From contig CM073194.1 of NCBI GenBank assembly GCA_037042915.1, positions 620,001 through 684,000 of the forward strand: a stretch of DNA of 64,000 bases, in the 5' to 3' direction. How positions within the stretch are numbered: position 1 is the first letter of the stretch; each line of letters begins with the position of its first letter. The DNA comes from Auricularia sp. M13 (lineage: Eukaryota > Basidiomycota > Agaricomycetes > Auriculariales > Auriculariaceae). Below the pieces are notes generated by a model. That model did no database searches, was not told the DNA's origin, and saw only the letters and a program-made list of their open reading frames with translations. The position numbers and the translations under genes were made by a program. This document shows positions 11,230-21,615 of this stretch, piece after piece.

Positions 11230-11990
11230 CTAATCGTCCTCATTATCCCCTTCTTCATCCCTGTTATCGGTGTTCTCGTCGTCACCGCCGACATTCTCAT
11301 CCTCGCCGTCGTCAGCCTCACCATCATCCCCCGCACCCTCACCGCCGCTCCCAGTGTCCGCGTCAGAATCCAACGGCGGCGGTGTGGGTCTGGCTCTAGA
11401 CGTCGTCTTGCGCGTGCTCGTGGACAGCGCTGTGAATTTCGGCGTCGTGAAGGAGGTGGTATCGAGGATCGACGTCGACTTCAAAGTTAGCGTCGTCGCG
11501 GGCACCTTGGTCGATATGCTCGTTTGCTTGGTCGACGTGCTGTTAGCGTGTTTCTTCGACGACGTGCTGGTAACTTGAATGATTCGTCGACGAGCTGGGC
11601 TGTCCCGGCGCGCTGTTTGCATTTCCTGTGATCTTCGACTTCGCAGTAGACTTTCCACCGGCAGTACCAGTGGGCCTTGCAGACGTCGTCGCCTTGCTTA
11701 TCGCAGCAGCATGCTTCGTCGTGCCGGTCGACTTGACCGAGCTAGTGCTGCCCTTGATCGACGGAGCCTTGACCGGAGGAGAGGTAGAAGCTTCAAAAGT
11801 ATTCAGCCTCCTCACACAGAATTTGCAAGCGTTATACTCACTCATTTTGACGCTCTTCGTGGCTCAAGACATCGTGCCCGTCGATTTGTGCGAAATCGTG
11901 CCAGTGCTCGACTTGCTCTGCGATCGTTACCGAACCCGCCTGCATCAGGCCGTGTCCTTGTGTGAGATTGGATTATCGACTGATTCCGCT
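11230..11990 (-). pseudogene. Decayed copy of the Ser/Thr/Lys-rich acidic-tail protein
   Basis: Seen: minus-strand segments repeat the protein at 14.4-15.2 kb in order: SKSSTGTISHKSTGTMS, stop, ATKSVKMT, then after an intron TSTSPPVKAPSIKG, the KST-rich region, and the acidic end DSDADTGSGGEGAGDD. Compared with the intact copy it has an in-frame TGA near 11,867 (TCC/TCT in the paralogue), a frame change near 11,577 between NHSS and the SSKKHANSTST frame, and no signal-peptide exon. It has a longer acidic tail than its paralogue (to about 11,230). I infer a pseudogene, part of a direct duplication of 14.4-16.9 kb. Confidence 0.75.
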
Positions 11991-12099
11991 AGCAGAGCTC
12001 GTTGTGGCTTACTGAAAGGTCCGAGGAGCATAGCGACGCGAGAACGGCGTTACCAGATTTTGTCTATCCGCGAGAAGACAATGTAGTGTGCTTGGCGCG

Positions 12100-12765
12100 T
12101 CAAGTTGCTGCAGAGAACAAAAGCGCTGTCATCCGGGCAGGAGATCTGGAGCAAAGCGGGATGGCGGCCGACAAAGTACCATCACGAGAGTCGGCGCCTA
12201 GATTCAGCACCCAGCAGTGGAAGTCCGTACTACGCGCGCGAGTCGTTGAGCAAGCCGCCAAAATTCTTGCGCTTTTGGATGAAGGCCGTATGCTGCGTAC
12301 CGGCCGACCTCAGCAGCAATGGTGTGGACTAGGGATAGGTCTAGCAGCTCGAGCAGAGAGCCAGTGTTGGTGGTAGGCGCGCCGCAAGCACAGGCAGCGT
12401 CGCGTAAAGCAGAGTCGTTGCACGAGCGGTCTAGGGTAGGAATATGAAAGCAGACGAGAGCTTTCCAAACGGTAAAGCCCAGGATGTCGACACAGAGTCC
12501 TCTAAAAAATTTCAGAAAAAACGACGCCAGGCTGTCTGTGAATAGAACAGCGAGCTCTGGATAATTTAGAAGCGCAAATACAAGCTCAGGCAGATGAATT
12601 TGAGTTATTGTAGCGACGTGTCTTGGCTCAGTAGCAGTCGGCTGTTTTGGCGCAGCAGCGGCGAGAGCAGAAGGACAGGAGCGACCTCGGGGATAAGCTC
12701 CGACAGTCCGGCCTCCGACGGCTGATCGACATCAGCAGCATCAAGCCGCATCTCCATGTCTAGAG
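12100..12765 (-). pseudogene. F-box gene relic, partner of the gene at 15.7-16.8 kb
   Basis: Seen: minus-strand pieces align in order with the intact F-box gene. RATTLLYATLPVL at about 12,415 matches RAATLLYATLPVL. SLVHTI at about 12,330 matches SLVHTV. EFWRLAQRLARV matches ELRQLAKRLASV. DNA at 12,129-12,190 matches 15,756-15,840 (the catcc, cagcgggttgacggc, gacaaagt run), and 12,655-12,710 matches the 5' flank at 16,858-16,910 (ggcgagagcag, agctccgac). Most of the middle is deleted and the frame is broken. Non-functional. Confidence 0.65.
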
Positions 12766-13500
12766 ATTCACTCGCGTCAGAAAGTAGTACAGGCCAGACC
12801 TTTCTTCGATATTCAATATGTCTTGTTCGTCTGCATCGATGCCGTATACGTATAACTATGGCGTTTCAATGGCGTCGTGCCAAGCACAATCTCGGGAATG
12901 CATTCCTGGTTCCCAAAACACTGCTTTGAGGCTCATTGCTGCGGCAGCGACTGCGGCGGACTAGACGCTTCTCCGCACCACCGACGCCAAAGATGAGATA
13001 TGCACCCCAGCTGTGTACCGGGTTTGCAGACTGTCTCTTCTTGCAGTAAACCTGGGATTCTCGAACTCTTCCGGACAGCGCAGCACCCGCTGCGCGCGAT
13101 CGGGGACAGATTCTCAGATTCAGGTGCCTGTACTTGCACGCGCAAGTTACCGTAAGTTTGCACTGCTTGGAATAGAGACGTCTGCTATTGGGACCAGCTT
13201 TGTACGTGCAGGTATTGCACATTCTACAGACTAAGTCGCGAGTGGGCACTCTTAGTTGCCCTGCCAACGAGTATACGAGTATGCGTACAGTTCATACCCG
13301 AAGGTTCCTGGCCGCGGGAAGGTCAGCCATCTGTCGGCGGCCGTGCGCTGTCAGTGATCCAGGGCATTGGCTATCTACTTAGACCTGCGGAATGGGCAGG
13401 CTGTGCCTTTTGGAACTCATAAAAATCTTACACTAATCACACGTTATTCTGCATCCTGAAGCCTCCCACCCACTCTCAGCTCGGTCAACAGCTAGTATTG
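12766..13500. other. Intergenic, nothing recognised
   Basis: Frames of 60-130 codons on both strands show no family features. Confidence 0.45.
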
Positions 13501-13544
13501 TACATCATGTTGAGGAACCTCCTACATCCGCGCCGCACGCCAGC

Positions 13545-14061
13545 GTGGGAGATTGTGACAACCCTCAGCGCCCAGGCTTCACAATCGCCATTCGAATCCT
13601 CCAGTACGCACCCTCCTGTTCGATCTCCCTTGTTGCGCGAGGACTTCTGATCATCGTCATCGTCGTTCTCAACATAGACTATGCGACGTCGATGCACACG
13701 CGCACATACATCTTTGAGCTCCCATCGGGAGATAAGGTAGCGACGAGCGATGTGCGCCGCGCCGTCCAGCGCGCCCGTGAGATGTTCATCCTCGAGCTCC
13801 CACAATCCGAGTCGACTCACCGGCGCCTCATCAACGAGGGGCAAGTGCTTCTCCCTTCTGTGACTGCCCTGAAGCTCATGATGGATGATTTTGTGGACTA
13901 CTACTAGGTGGAAGCTGACGATCCAGCGCAGGGGCGAGCAGAACCGCGTCGAGGTCATTTACTCTGCGGGCGTCACCAACTGGGATACAGAGTCTCTGCG
14001 CGAAGACGGAGACGCAGAGCCTCCTTTCCTTAATGTCATTGACTCGCGGCTTTGGTGATCT
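13545..14061 (+). other. Possible orphan gene or relic
   Basis: Seen: a plus-strand frame contains a hydrophobic patch (ARGLLIIVIVVLNIDYA), then a soluble-looking stretch (HTRTYIFELPSGDKVATSD, then SVTALKLMMDDFVDYY) ending at a stop near 13,907. A second frame starts just downstream (RWKLTIQRRGEQNRVEVIYS, then VIDSRLW) to a stop at about 14,060. Both look protein-like, and a one-base shift would join them. There is no ATG at the upstream end. I do not recognise the family. It may be a gene with an unplaced intron or a broken one. Confidence 0.3.
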
Positions 14062-14445
14062 GCGAAGGGAAAGGGAAATGCGATGGTCTTGACTCTCCTG
14101 GGATACGTCGATGGCATACGCTAGTGAAGGTTCATCGATCGGAGTTGCAGGATATGATGCTGATGTAGTGGGTAACTGTATTCCTGTAATATGAATCCGC
14201 TATGTAAATCACACGTCGTCCGAATCGTCGTCCCCAGCACTGTCCTCGTCGTCAGAAACATTACCATCTTCCCCATCGCTCGGGGCATCTCCAGCATCCT
14301 CATCATCAGCATCGCCGCCATCGTCAACCGCGCCGTCATCTCCTCGTCGCCTTCATCGTCGCTGCCGGCGCCAGCTTCATCCCCAGCATCCGAACCGTCA
14401 TCACCATCCATACCACCATCCTCGTCATTCTCATCACCGCTATCA

Positions 14446-15173
14446 TCAGTCATCGTCTTCATCTTCGTCAGAATCGACAGGCGTCGGCGTAGGCTTGGCA
14501 CTGGACGACGTCTTGCCTGTGCTAGTCGAAAGCGCAGAGGACTTCGGCGTCGACTTGGGCACCGACACAGATTCCGTTTTTACAATAGACGCGGTTGACT
14601 TCAGCGTCGTCGCTGGCGCCTTAGTCGACGTGCTCGTTGTATGCTTGGTTGATGTGCCAGTAGCCTTCTTGGTCGTCGAAGAGCTGATCGAGTGCTTCAT
14701 GGACGAAATAGGCTTTCCCGACGACGACTTGCCCGTGGTAGTCGGCTTCGCGCTGGACTTGCCCGTGCTAGTGGGCTTCGCGGACGTAACGGCCTTGCTC
14801 GTCGTAGATGCGCGCTTCGTCGTGGCCGACTTGGCCGAGCTAGCGTTGCCTTTCATCGACGTTGCTTTGACGGGAAAAGAAGTAGAGGCTGAGAAAGAAG
14901 AATAAGTCGCCTGAGGGAGAATGTACGAAGCAGACAACGCACTCATTTTGACGCTTCTGGTGGCAGAGGACATTGTGCTCGTCGGCTTGCGCGGCATCGT
15001 GCTAGACCTGCTTGCCATAGCCTTGGACGAAGCCTTGTCTGCCAATTCGCGTCAATAAAACTTCTGACAGAAGAAGGAAACTGCATACTGGAGCTGGCCG
15101 GCGCGGCGCTTGCAACTCCGAACTCGGTGGCAGCGAGAGTAAGCGCAAGGGTGACAGCGGTGAGGAAACGCAT
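14446..15173 (-). CDS. Secreted Ser/Thr/Lys-rich protein with acidic C-terminus
   Basis: Seen: ATG 15173 starts a clear signal peptide (MRFLTAVTLALTLAATEFGV, then ASAAPASS). A 50-nt intron (GTATGC to ggcag, 15,088-15,039) leads to NKASSKAMASRSS. A second probable intron removes about 57 nt after SVKM, joining TSTSFPVKATSMKG. The rest is low complexity: repeated TSTK, SAKPT, TGKSS and KSTPKS units, then PTPTPVDSDEDEDDD and stop at 14446. It has no Cys and no predicted fold. Such Ser/Thr-dense chains are usually O-mannosylated wall or matrix proteins; the Lys/Thr spacing gives a positive stalk next to a negative tail (inference). A further acidic reading (DDSGDENDEDGGMDGDDG) follows in another frame, so the true C-terminus may be longer through an intron. 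A decayed copy lies at 11.2 kb. Confidence 0.65.
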
Positions 15174-15244
15174 GTTGAGATTGTGGAATGTGACTATTGA
15201 AGCTGGAAGGCTGTTTGTCGAGCTGATGAGTGATCTGCGTGATA

Positions 15245-15263
15245 TGGCAGAGCTCTTATACCC
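15245..15263 (-). promoter_or_regulatory. TATA box of the signal-peptide gene
   Basis: On the minus strand the run agggtataagagctctgcc places a TATAAG about 80 nt upstream of the ATG at 15173, a normal spacing for a strong fungal promoter. Confidence 0.5.
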
Positions 15264-15656
15264 TGGAGAATGGTTGTCTCAGTTAATGCTGAAATCCGGA
15301 CCGTGAGGCGAATTGCGATCGCGGGCGATTTCATCCTCCGCATGCGGCCGTGTCTCGCCGGTGACATTGCGATATCGACTGAATCGACCAGCGAAGCTCG
15401 TTGAGGCCTTCCGAATGGCGAGCCGCAGCATTCCGACATTACAAAGGCGTTCGAGGGCGTGCGCTAGTAAATATTACGTAGGTTGATTCAGTCAACGCCT
15501 CAAGTCACGCTCGAACGAGAGACCCGTTGTTGCGCGAAAACCCATGGGCTGATTAGTAAGTCAGGACATCTACATTCTCCGATCGAGAATAACTGTACTA
15601 CGTACAGCGATTACAAGCGGCAGCGCTTCCGACCATGCAAGCAGAAGTCCCCATCT

Positions 15657-16781
15657 CTATCGTATCCGGAGGCGCTGTATCCAAGAGCGCCTATTACTCA
15701 AGTAAATAATGTGTTCCCCTTCGAACGGCGTGCCCGAAAGAATGAAAGCGTTGTCATCCTGGGTGCGCGTGACGCAGGAGAACACCAGCACAGCGGGTTG
15801 ACGGCTGACAAAGTCGTTCGCCGCAAGCCCATCGACGCGCGAGATGACGCGCAAGCTACACAGTCTAGGCAACTTTACGCGGTGATCAACCAGCCACGCG
15901 CAATCGCCGAGGATGGCGAGATGCTCGACGCTCTCGGGGATGCACACCGCGCCGCGCACATTCATCAGCACGAGCGTGCGAAGGCGCGGCATGACCGCCT
16001 TGCCCAGCATCGCGCATTCGTCCGCGTTTAAGTCGACGAGCAGCAGGGCCTCGAGCCGGTGCAAATGTTCGAGTGCCGGCGCCCAGCTGCGCGAGGCCGA
16101 CCAATCGTCGAAACCGGCGCCGCGAAGTACAAGCGAGCGCACATTATGCAGCGCGTCAGCTGGCGGGGCGCAACGTCCCCATAGCCGCACAGTAACGCGC
16201 TCGAGCTGCAGACTCGGGGCGGCGAGCGCACGCCAGGTGGCACTGGCGGGTTCGTCGCCAAGCAGATGAAGCGCGTAGTACCCGCACTTCTGCCTGAAGC
16301 GTGGGTATGACATGTAGGCGCTCATGAGCAACGGGTGCACGCCGCCGCCGAGACGAACACTGTAGACGTTGGTGAGCAGCGGGAGGACGCTGGCGAGTCG
16401 TTTGGCCAGCTGTCGCAGCTCGTCAGCGCGCTTGAGACTGAAAGCTGGCGGGCGCCTGCTGTGCACCGCCTGGGGCTCAAAGACGACGGTGTGAACCAGA
16501 GATGCGCGGTGTGGGCTAGCCTCGAGGTGGTCGAGCAGAGCCAGAGTTTGTGCGGGGCGAGACGAAAGGACTGGCAGCGTCGCGTATAGCAAGGTGGCCG
16601 CACGATCGTGCCAGGAGCGGCATACGAGTGCTGCAGAGCGCAGGTCCGATGGCCAATTTATATGGCTGAGTATAGCATCCAGTATGTCAATGCAAACACC
16701 GTTGAACGGCGCATAGCTGGGATGGGGAGGACAGTTTATAAGCCATTGCCTTTGAGCTCGGGATAGTAATTGGAGGCACAT
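15657..16781 (-). CDS. F-box protein
   Basis: Seen: single-exon ORF of 374 codons from ATG 16781. The F-box lies at about residues 30-75: GVCIDILDAILSHINW, then AALVCRSWHDRAATLLYATL. The C-terminal part is Leu-rich with LRR-like strands (LQLERVTVRLWG, VRSLVLRGAGFDDW, LRTLVLMNV, VEHLAILGDCAWLV). From family knowledge: substrate adaptor of SCF ubiquitin ligases, substrate unknown. The frame is intact to TAG at 15657. Upstream DNA to about 16,930 is also present in the decayed copy at 12.65-12.71 kb, showing that gene and flank were duplicated together. Confidence 0.75.
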   Translation of the reverse strand: MCLQLLSRAQRQWLINCPPHPSYAPFNGVCIDILDAILSHINWPSDLRSAALVCRSWHDRAATLLYATLPVLSSRPAQTLALLDHLEASPHRASLVHTVVFEPQAVHSRRPPAFSLKRADELRQLAKRLASVLPLLTNVYSVRLGGGVHPLLMSAYMSYPRFRQKCGYYALHLLGDEPASATWRALAAPSLQLERVTVRLWGRCAPPADALHNVRSLVLRGAGFDDWSASRSWAPALEHLHRLEALLLVDLNADECAMLGKAVMPRLRTLVLMNVRGAVCIPESVEHLAILGDCAWLVDHRVKLPRLCSLRVISRVDGLAANDFVSRQPAVLVFSCVTRTQDDNAFILSGTPFEGEHIIYLSNRRSWIQRLRIR

Positions 16782-17407
16782 ACGAGCTCAGGAAAGCGTC
16801 GGGCAGTAATGGTCATTGCAGCAGCGAGCCTCGGTTAAGTAGCAAGAAAAATTTCGGCGCATCGGCGAGAGCAGGAGGACGAGAGTGGCCTCGGTCAGAA
16901 GCTCCGACCTCCGAGCTCCGACCTCTTCGATCAAAAAGGAATCCGTTTCATCCTCAAAGACTGCCCAAGAATCGGGATCCAACTTCACGAATAATAATTC
17001 TTGAGGTGGCGAAGAAAATATGGTAATTTAGTGGCAGTTCAGATATCAAAGTCGCAGAAATTTGGTGTTGAGATCGCCTGAATGTCACATCGAGCTCCAG
17101 TATGGCTCTCAATTCTACATATTGCCCTTTTTTCTCGCTCATTCTGGCTGTCGGAATCAATTTCGGCGGGACACGGCGCCGCTAACCCCACTTGGTTAGC
17201 CTGTCCAAGTCCCACCTCCCCGGCCTTCCTAGCGTGAGGCATTCGGACGCGAGGAACCCGATAAGATGTAAACGCAGAAATGTTGCACAGGAGAGAACAA
17301 TTGTACCGGATTTCTGCGTACTACATAGACGGCGGATATGAACTTGAAGAGCGGACTGAAGAGGTTGAAGGGAATTATCGTCAGCTCTCGGCCGACTCGG
17401 AGTCCCT
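16782..17407. other. Intergenic between F-box gene and surface copy D
   Basis: The first 150 bp are the shared 5' flank of the F-box duplication, including a short repeat of tccgacctc. The rest shows no gene. Confidence 0.5.
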
Positions 17408-18377
17408 TCAGATGGCCTGAACAGGGTAGCCGCCGAGCAGCCTCGTCTTCCTCGAGCGGGTGTCAGAGATGGACACAGGCTGCTGCACGGGGTATGGAGG
17501 TGGCGCAGGCTCATGCCTTGCTATTGAGGTTTGCACCACCCCTTCCTGCCTCAGCACGCGCGTCTCCAGGTCAGACTGTGCTTTCCTGTGCCTCAGAAAG
17601 AAGAAGACCATAACGATCGCTGCGACCACTGCAAGCACACCACCCGCGATGCCCGCAATCAACCGCACGTTTGGCACCCGTGTCCGCCGAATCATAAGGT
17701 TCTTGTGAGAGCGCAGTTTGGGAGTGAGACTGGGAGCCTGGCGATGAGGCTGTAATTGTTGTTCCCTCCGTGCTATCTGGATTTACGGTCGAACTCGTCT
17801 GAGCTGACGTTGGCGAGCCAGGTATAGGGATATAGCTTTGGGAACGGACCACCTTTAGTGCAGTTTATATAGGGCAGCTACTGGACGCACAGGAAGTAGT
17901 CCACGCCGGAGATACTCGCGTTCATCGCGTTGGCGATCTTCAGCACATGTTGACCCGGTGCGACGATCTGCTTGAACAGCGGCTGCTGACGAATAAAATT
18001 CGGGGCGTAGGAGCTGCCATTGAAGACGTCGTTGCCGTCTATAGTGACGGTGAAGTTGCCATGATCAAAATTCTTGTCGGAATAGTATGAAACCGATACT
18101 CCTACAGTAGATTGTCGAACACTAGTCGTGAGAGGAATTTCCTAGCGTGACATTAGGGCTGCACGACGCACCAGTGAATGTAAAAGTACAGTAAGCCCCT
18201 GGGGTTATCGCCATATGGTATGTCAAATTTTGATAATTAGTGCCACGCATATCCTTCCAGCCACTAGGAGGGAAATACGATACTGAGATATTCGTCAGCA
18301 GCCGGTTGAGATGCGAAATTCGATTCACCGTATTCATTGTTGCCATCGTCGATGAATATCCCCTGGACATCAGACAT
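17408..18377 (-). CDS. Surface family copy D, stalk-to-TM frame unresolved
   Basis: Seen: ATG 18377 (MSDVQGIFIDDGNNEY), exon 2 VSYFPPSGWKDMRG then AYCTFTFTG, exon 3 GVSVSYYSDKNFDHGNFTV then QHVLKIANA and GVDYFL. In exon 4 a stalk reading (IPIPGSPTSAQTSSTVN) and the TM reading (LIAGIAGGVLAVVAAIVMVF, then RHRKAQSDLETRVL and PPPYPVQQP, ending at 17408) are in different frames. Either an intron is missed or one base is lost near 17,700. The first three exons are intact and splice as in the other copies. The tail keeps a PPPY motif, as in copies C, E and F. Confidence 0.6.
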
Positions 18378-18455
18378 CGAGCTTGGGGGATGAGGGAGCT
18401 AGGAACATTCTGTTAGTGTCAGTCCGCTATTTCACTGTGTTGCCACCGACGTCGC

Positions 18456-18650
18456 GGAGCCGACCTGACTGATGATGCACGACACTAGCTGATCATCGAT
18501 GTGCGCTGACCTTTCAACAGACTGCTGAGACGAAGCAAGCATTGCAATGTTCCGAGCTGACCGATGATATACGAAACGAGCTGATCATCGACGTGCGCTA
18601 ATTTTGTAGCAGACCGCTGCGACGAAGCAAGGGTTGAAGAAATAGCCGCA
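18456..18650. repeat. Two-copy tandem repeat, period 102 bp
   Basis: The core gatcatcga-t/c-gtgcgct starts at 18,491 and again at 18,593. The preceding gctgac-gatgat block and the following cagac-gctg-gacgaagcaag block are repeated as well. Copies differ at scattered positions. Function unknown. Confidence 0.75.
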
Positions 18651-19858
18651 GGATTCCAGGTTTGCATCAGCAAAGACGCACAATACAGTAAGGCGACTGC
18701 AAGTGACCTACCCTATGCCTCGGACACGGAGCCCATGAGCAGCTTCGGTGAACCCGTCGGACAGCGAAGATCTGCAGCGCCACGTCCAGACAATGAACTG
18801 CAGCGGCGGCAGCGGCGACTGAGCTGGTGATGAAGAAGCAGCCGCCGATTGAGACTAGAAGGGCACTGGAACGTAGCCGAGGCGCCGGAGGTAGTCTCTG
18901 CAGAAGTGTTTGCAATGTCCGATGCTGGCCAAGTTGAACTGTGCTCAAAGTGAGCCTCTGTCGCAGATAGTCCTGGAAACGCAGATCCACGGAGTTGCTG
19001 CGGCTGTCCGCGGCGACAGCATTGCGGCGGACGCTCATCCGCAGACGCCGGACTCCATGGAATCGGGATATGCAAAGCAGTGAAGAAGGGAACCCGAGCA
19101 TTGATATTCTGCGCCAGAAACAACGGTCCAGTGTACGAAAATGATAGCTGAGTCGCTCGGAACAGGTGCGACGCCGCCGATCCCCATTCTGCTGCACAGC
19201 GCTAGGCGCTTTCGTACCGTGCTGCCGCTGGAGTCGTCTTGTAATGCAGCGCATCGACGCCAATCTCCATGAAGCGCACAGTGGGCAACATGGTGCGCGC
19301 ACAAGCTTTGACCCGCGTCGCCGGTCACGGGAGGCGCTGTTGGTGCCTTCAAAACGATCTCCACAGATGTGTAATGCGGGTAAACCGCAGACAACGGGAG
19401 CGCATGGTAAGAATGGAAGCACATAAGATCTAGGGCTTCGCGCGGTCAAACAGCGGCAGACGAATGGGTAGCGCGTGTAGTAGTAGTATTCAGATACGGG
19501 AAGAGACGAAGACCAGCCGCATCATGCTGCAAAACGAGAAGAGCAGTCGTGCCTCTAGGCAGTAACGGAGAGCTTGCATACTGCCGCCCGCGTTTTGGGC
19601 AGCAAGCGCAACACGTAGCAGGCAGTCGGTAGCTTGCGCCCGAGCGGGAGCATGACGGTCGGAGGCAGAGCGGTATCCGTGGCTGTGCGAGTAACATCAA
19701 TTACCACCGCGTTGACAAAGAGCAGACTTTCGCGGACTGTTTCAATCCAATCTCATCCTCGCGAACGCTTACCCGAGTGAAATTTCGATTGAATGAAACT
19801 GAGATGAAAGGAGATGGTTCTGTACAGGTTTACTGCGGAGACATCCTAGTAGTAATAC
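18651..19858. other. No gene model; long open frames on the minus strand
   Basis: A minus-strand frame of 260 codons (19,449-18,667) is Arg/Cys-rich and looks like a shadow. Other minus frames contain short protein-like pieces (for example VVIDVTRTATDTALPPTVML near 19,700) that I could not splice into a known family. It could be another broken surface gene; I found neither a DHG nor a DYF motif in it. Confidence 0.35.
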
Positions 19859-20917
19859 TTACAGAGTGCGTGATATCCTCTTGAAATCCACTGTCCGGCT
19901 GTTGCTTGATGCGGGTACCGTGGTAACACTGGGATTGAGAGAGAAAGGCGCTATCGTCGACTCTGCTTCCGCCGCATCGGTCATCCGGGCCTCGAAGGCC
20001 AAACCTGGATAGGGAGGTGGACTCTCATCGCGCAGACGTCCCAGCCGTCTTTCTCGCAGTTTAAGAAAGGCTACCAAGGCTGCGACACAGCCGAACACCA
20101 TACAACACGCGAGGGCGATGAGCGCGGCTACGGATGCTGATACGCGGCTGGGGCGCGACGCAAAGGAATGTTGTGGCACGGCTGAGGTGCGCGGCGCAGG
20201 CTCCGCCAGTGTGGGAGTAGGATTAAATGTGAATGTTCCAGTTGAATCATGATTTGGGTTTGAGCTCGACGCGGAGGGATGGTTGTCGGCATTGTCAGAG
20301 GACGTTGTCGAAGCTGGAATAGTAGTGTTGCCCTCCAGTGGCCGATACCTAGGATTGTAAATCGCGTACAGCGCGATTTAAGCAACTGAAGGGGTCCTCA
20401 AGCTCGACCACCCACGCGAAATAGTCCAGGCCCATAGACGCGCCGTCCCGCACATTCGTAATCGTGAGCGTATGTCGTCCCGCGGACAAATCAGTGTAAA
20501 ACAGCAATCGGGGTCCGTCCGACCACCTCGCAGAGTACGAAGATGCATTCGTGGGTGGCCCGCCGTCCACGGACGCGAGGAAGAGGTCGTGATCGTAGTT
20601 AACATCCGAGTAATATGCCACATATGTTCCTGCCGCCTGAGTCAGCACTCGCAAAATCTAGAATGTGTCTCACCGCTGAATGCAAAGCTGATGCGAGCAC
20701 CCGCGAGCGTCGTGACATGGTACGAGTCGCCATGGTACGAGGCATACAGCGATCCACCGCCCGTCTTCCATGCGTCGTCTGGGGTATAAATAACTACGGA
20801 ATAGATTGATCGACGTGCCACACGCAGCCGGCGAGCAGCATCTGAAGATGATTGCGCACCCACGGATATATCGCTGTCGTCCACTAGAACGAGATCGCCC
20901 ACGGCTTCCGAGCTCAT
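19859..20917 (-). CDS. Surface family copy E: lectin-like fold plus single TM protein
   Basis: Seen: ATG 20917 (MSSEAVGDLVLVDDSDISV), exon 2 VIYTPDDAWKTGGGS then ARISFAFSG, exon 3 GTYVAYYSDVNYDHDLFLA then RHTLTITNVRDG and GLDYFA, exon 4 YRPLEGNTTIPAS with an Asn/Ser/Pro stalk carrying several N-x-S/T sites. The TM is VAALIALACCMVFGCVAALV, followed by basic KLRERRLGRLR and the tail motif PPPYPG, ending at 19859. Here the DHG motif of exon 3 is DHD. Introns are about 38-63 nt, in the same positions and phases (1, 1, 2) as in other copies. Its start codon lies about 20 bp from a LINE fragment on the other strand, so the promoter lies within or was displaced by that insertion (inference). Confidence 0.8.
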
Positions 20918-20939
20918 GGTTAGGTATGACTGCGAGTGC

Positions 20940-21615
20940 CCGCAGTCGCTAAGCAGTTCAAGAGACCGCAGGGCGAGGTTTGTACGGTTATGAGGGATCC
21001 GCAGAGAGGACCAAAGGGTTCGGTGAGCATTATCACGCAGCTCAGAACAGGCCACGTTCAGCTCAACAAGCACCTAGCTCGCATCAACCGAGCAGACAGC
21101 GCACTATGTCCTTGCTGTGTTGGAGCTGCGGAGTCGGTGCGACATTACGTTCTGGAGTGCCCGGCTCATTCGCACGAGCGCTGGGAAATGAGAACGCGAG
21201 TAGGACGCGACGGTGGAAAGCTATCGACGCTGCTTTACACGAAGCGGGGAATACGCAGTCTGCTGCGCTTTGTAGCAAAGACGGGCCGCTTTCGGTCAAC
21301 ACACGGTATGATTTCCATTGAGCATTGAGTAGTTTCACATCTCTCTTTACAGGAGCCGCAGCGACGTACCGAATCAGCAACAAAGTAGTTGCCAATCACC
21401 CGCCTGTCCGCCGCGAGCCTGTCATGCGTACGTACAGCATGGCACTGCGAACGGCATTTGAGGCATGCCTCCGAGCACCGGCGGCTGATTATAATGGGGA
21501 CGCCCTGATAGAAACCTATATATGTGATTTTCAAGCAACGTAATCTCTGATGTAAATGTCCACATAGGCTTCGCCTCATGGACAATATATGATAATAATA
21601 ATAATAAAAAAAAGG
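20940..21615 (+). mobile_element. 5'-truncated LINE (non-LTR retrotransposon) 3' end
   Basis: Seen: the frame to 21,328 reads SIITQLRTGHVQLNKHL, then ADSALCPCC, then ESVRHYVLECPAH, SLLRFVAKTGRF. This is the C-terminal zinc-knuckle region (CPxC then HxxxxC) that follows reverse transcriptase/RNase H in fungal LINEs. A 3' untranslated part follows and ends in an ataataataataataa-type A-rich tail at 21,589-21,615. Everything upstream of the RNase H end is missing, the usual result of aborted target-primed reverse transcription. Not autonomous. Confidence 0.8.
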
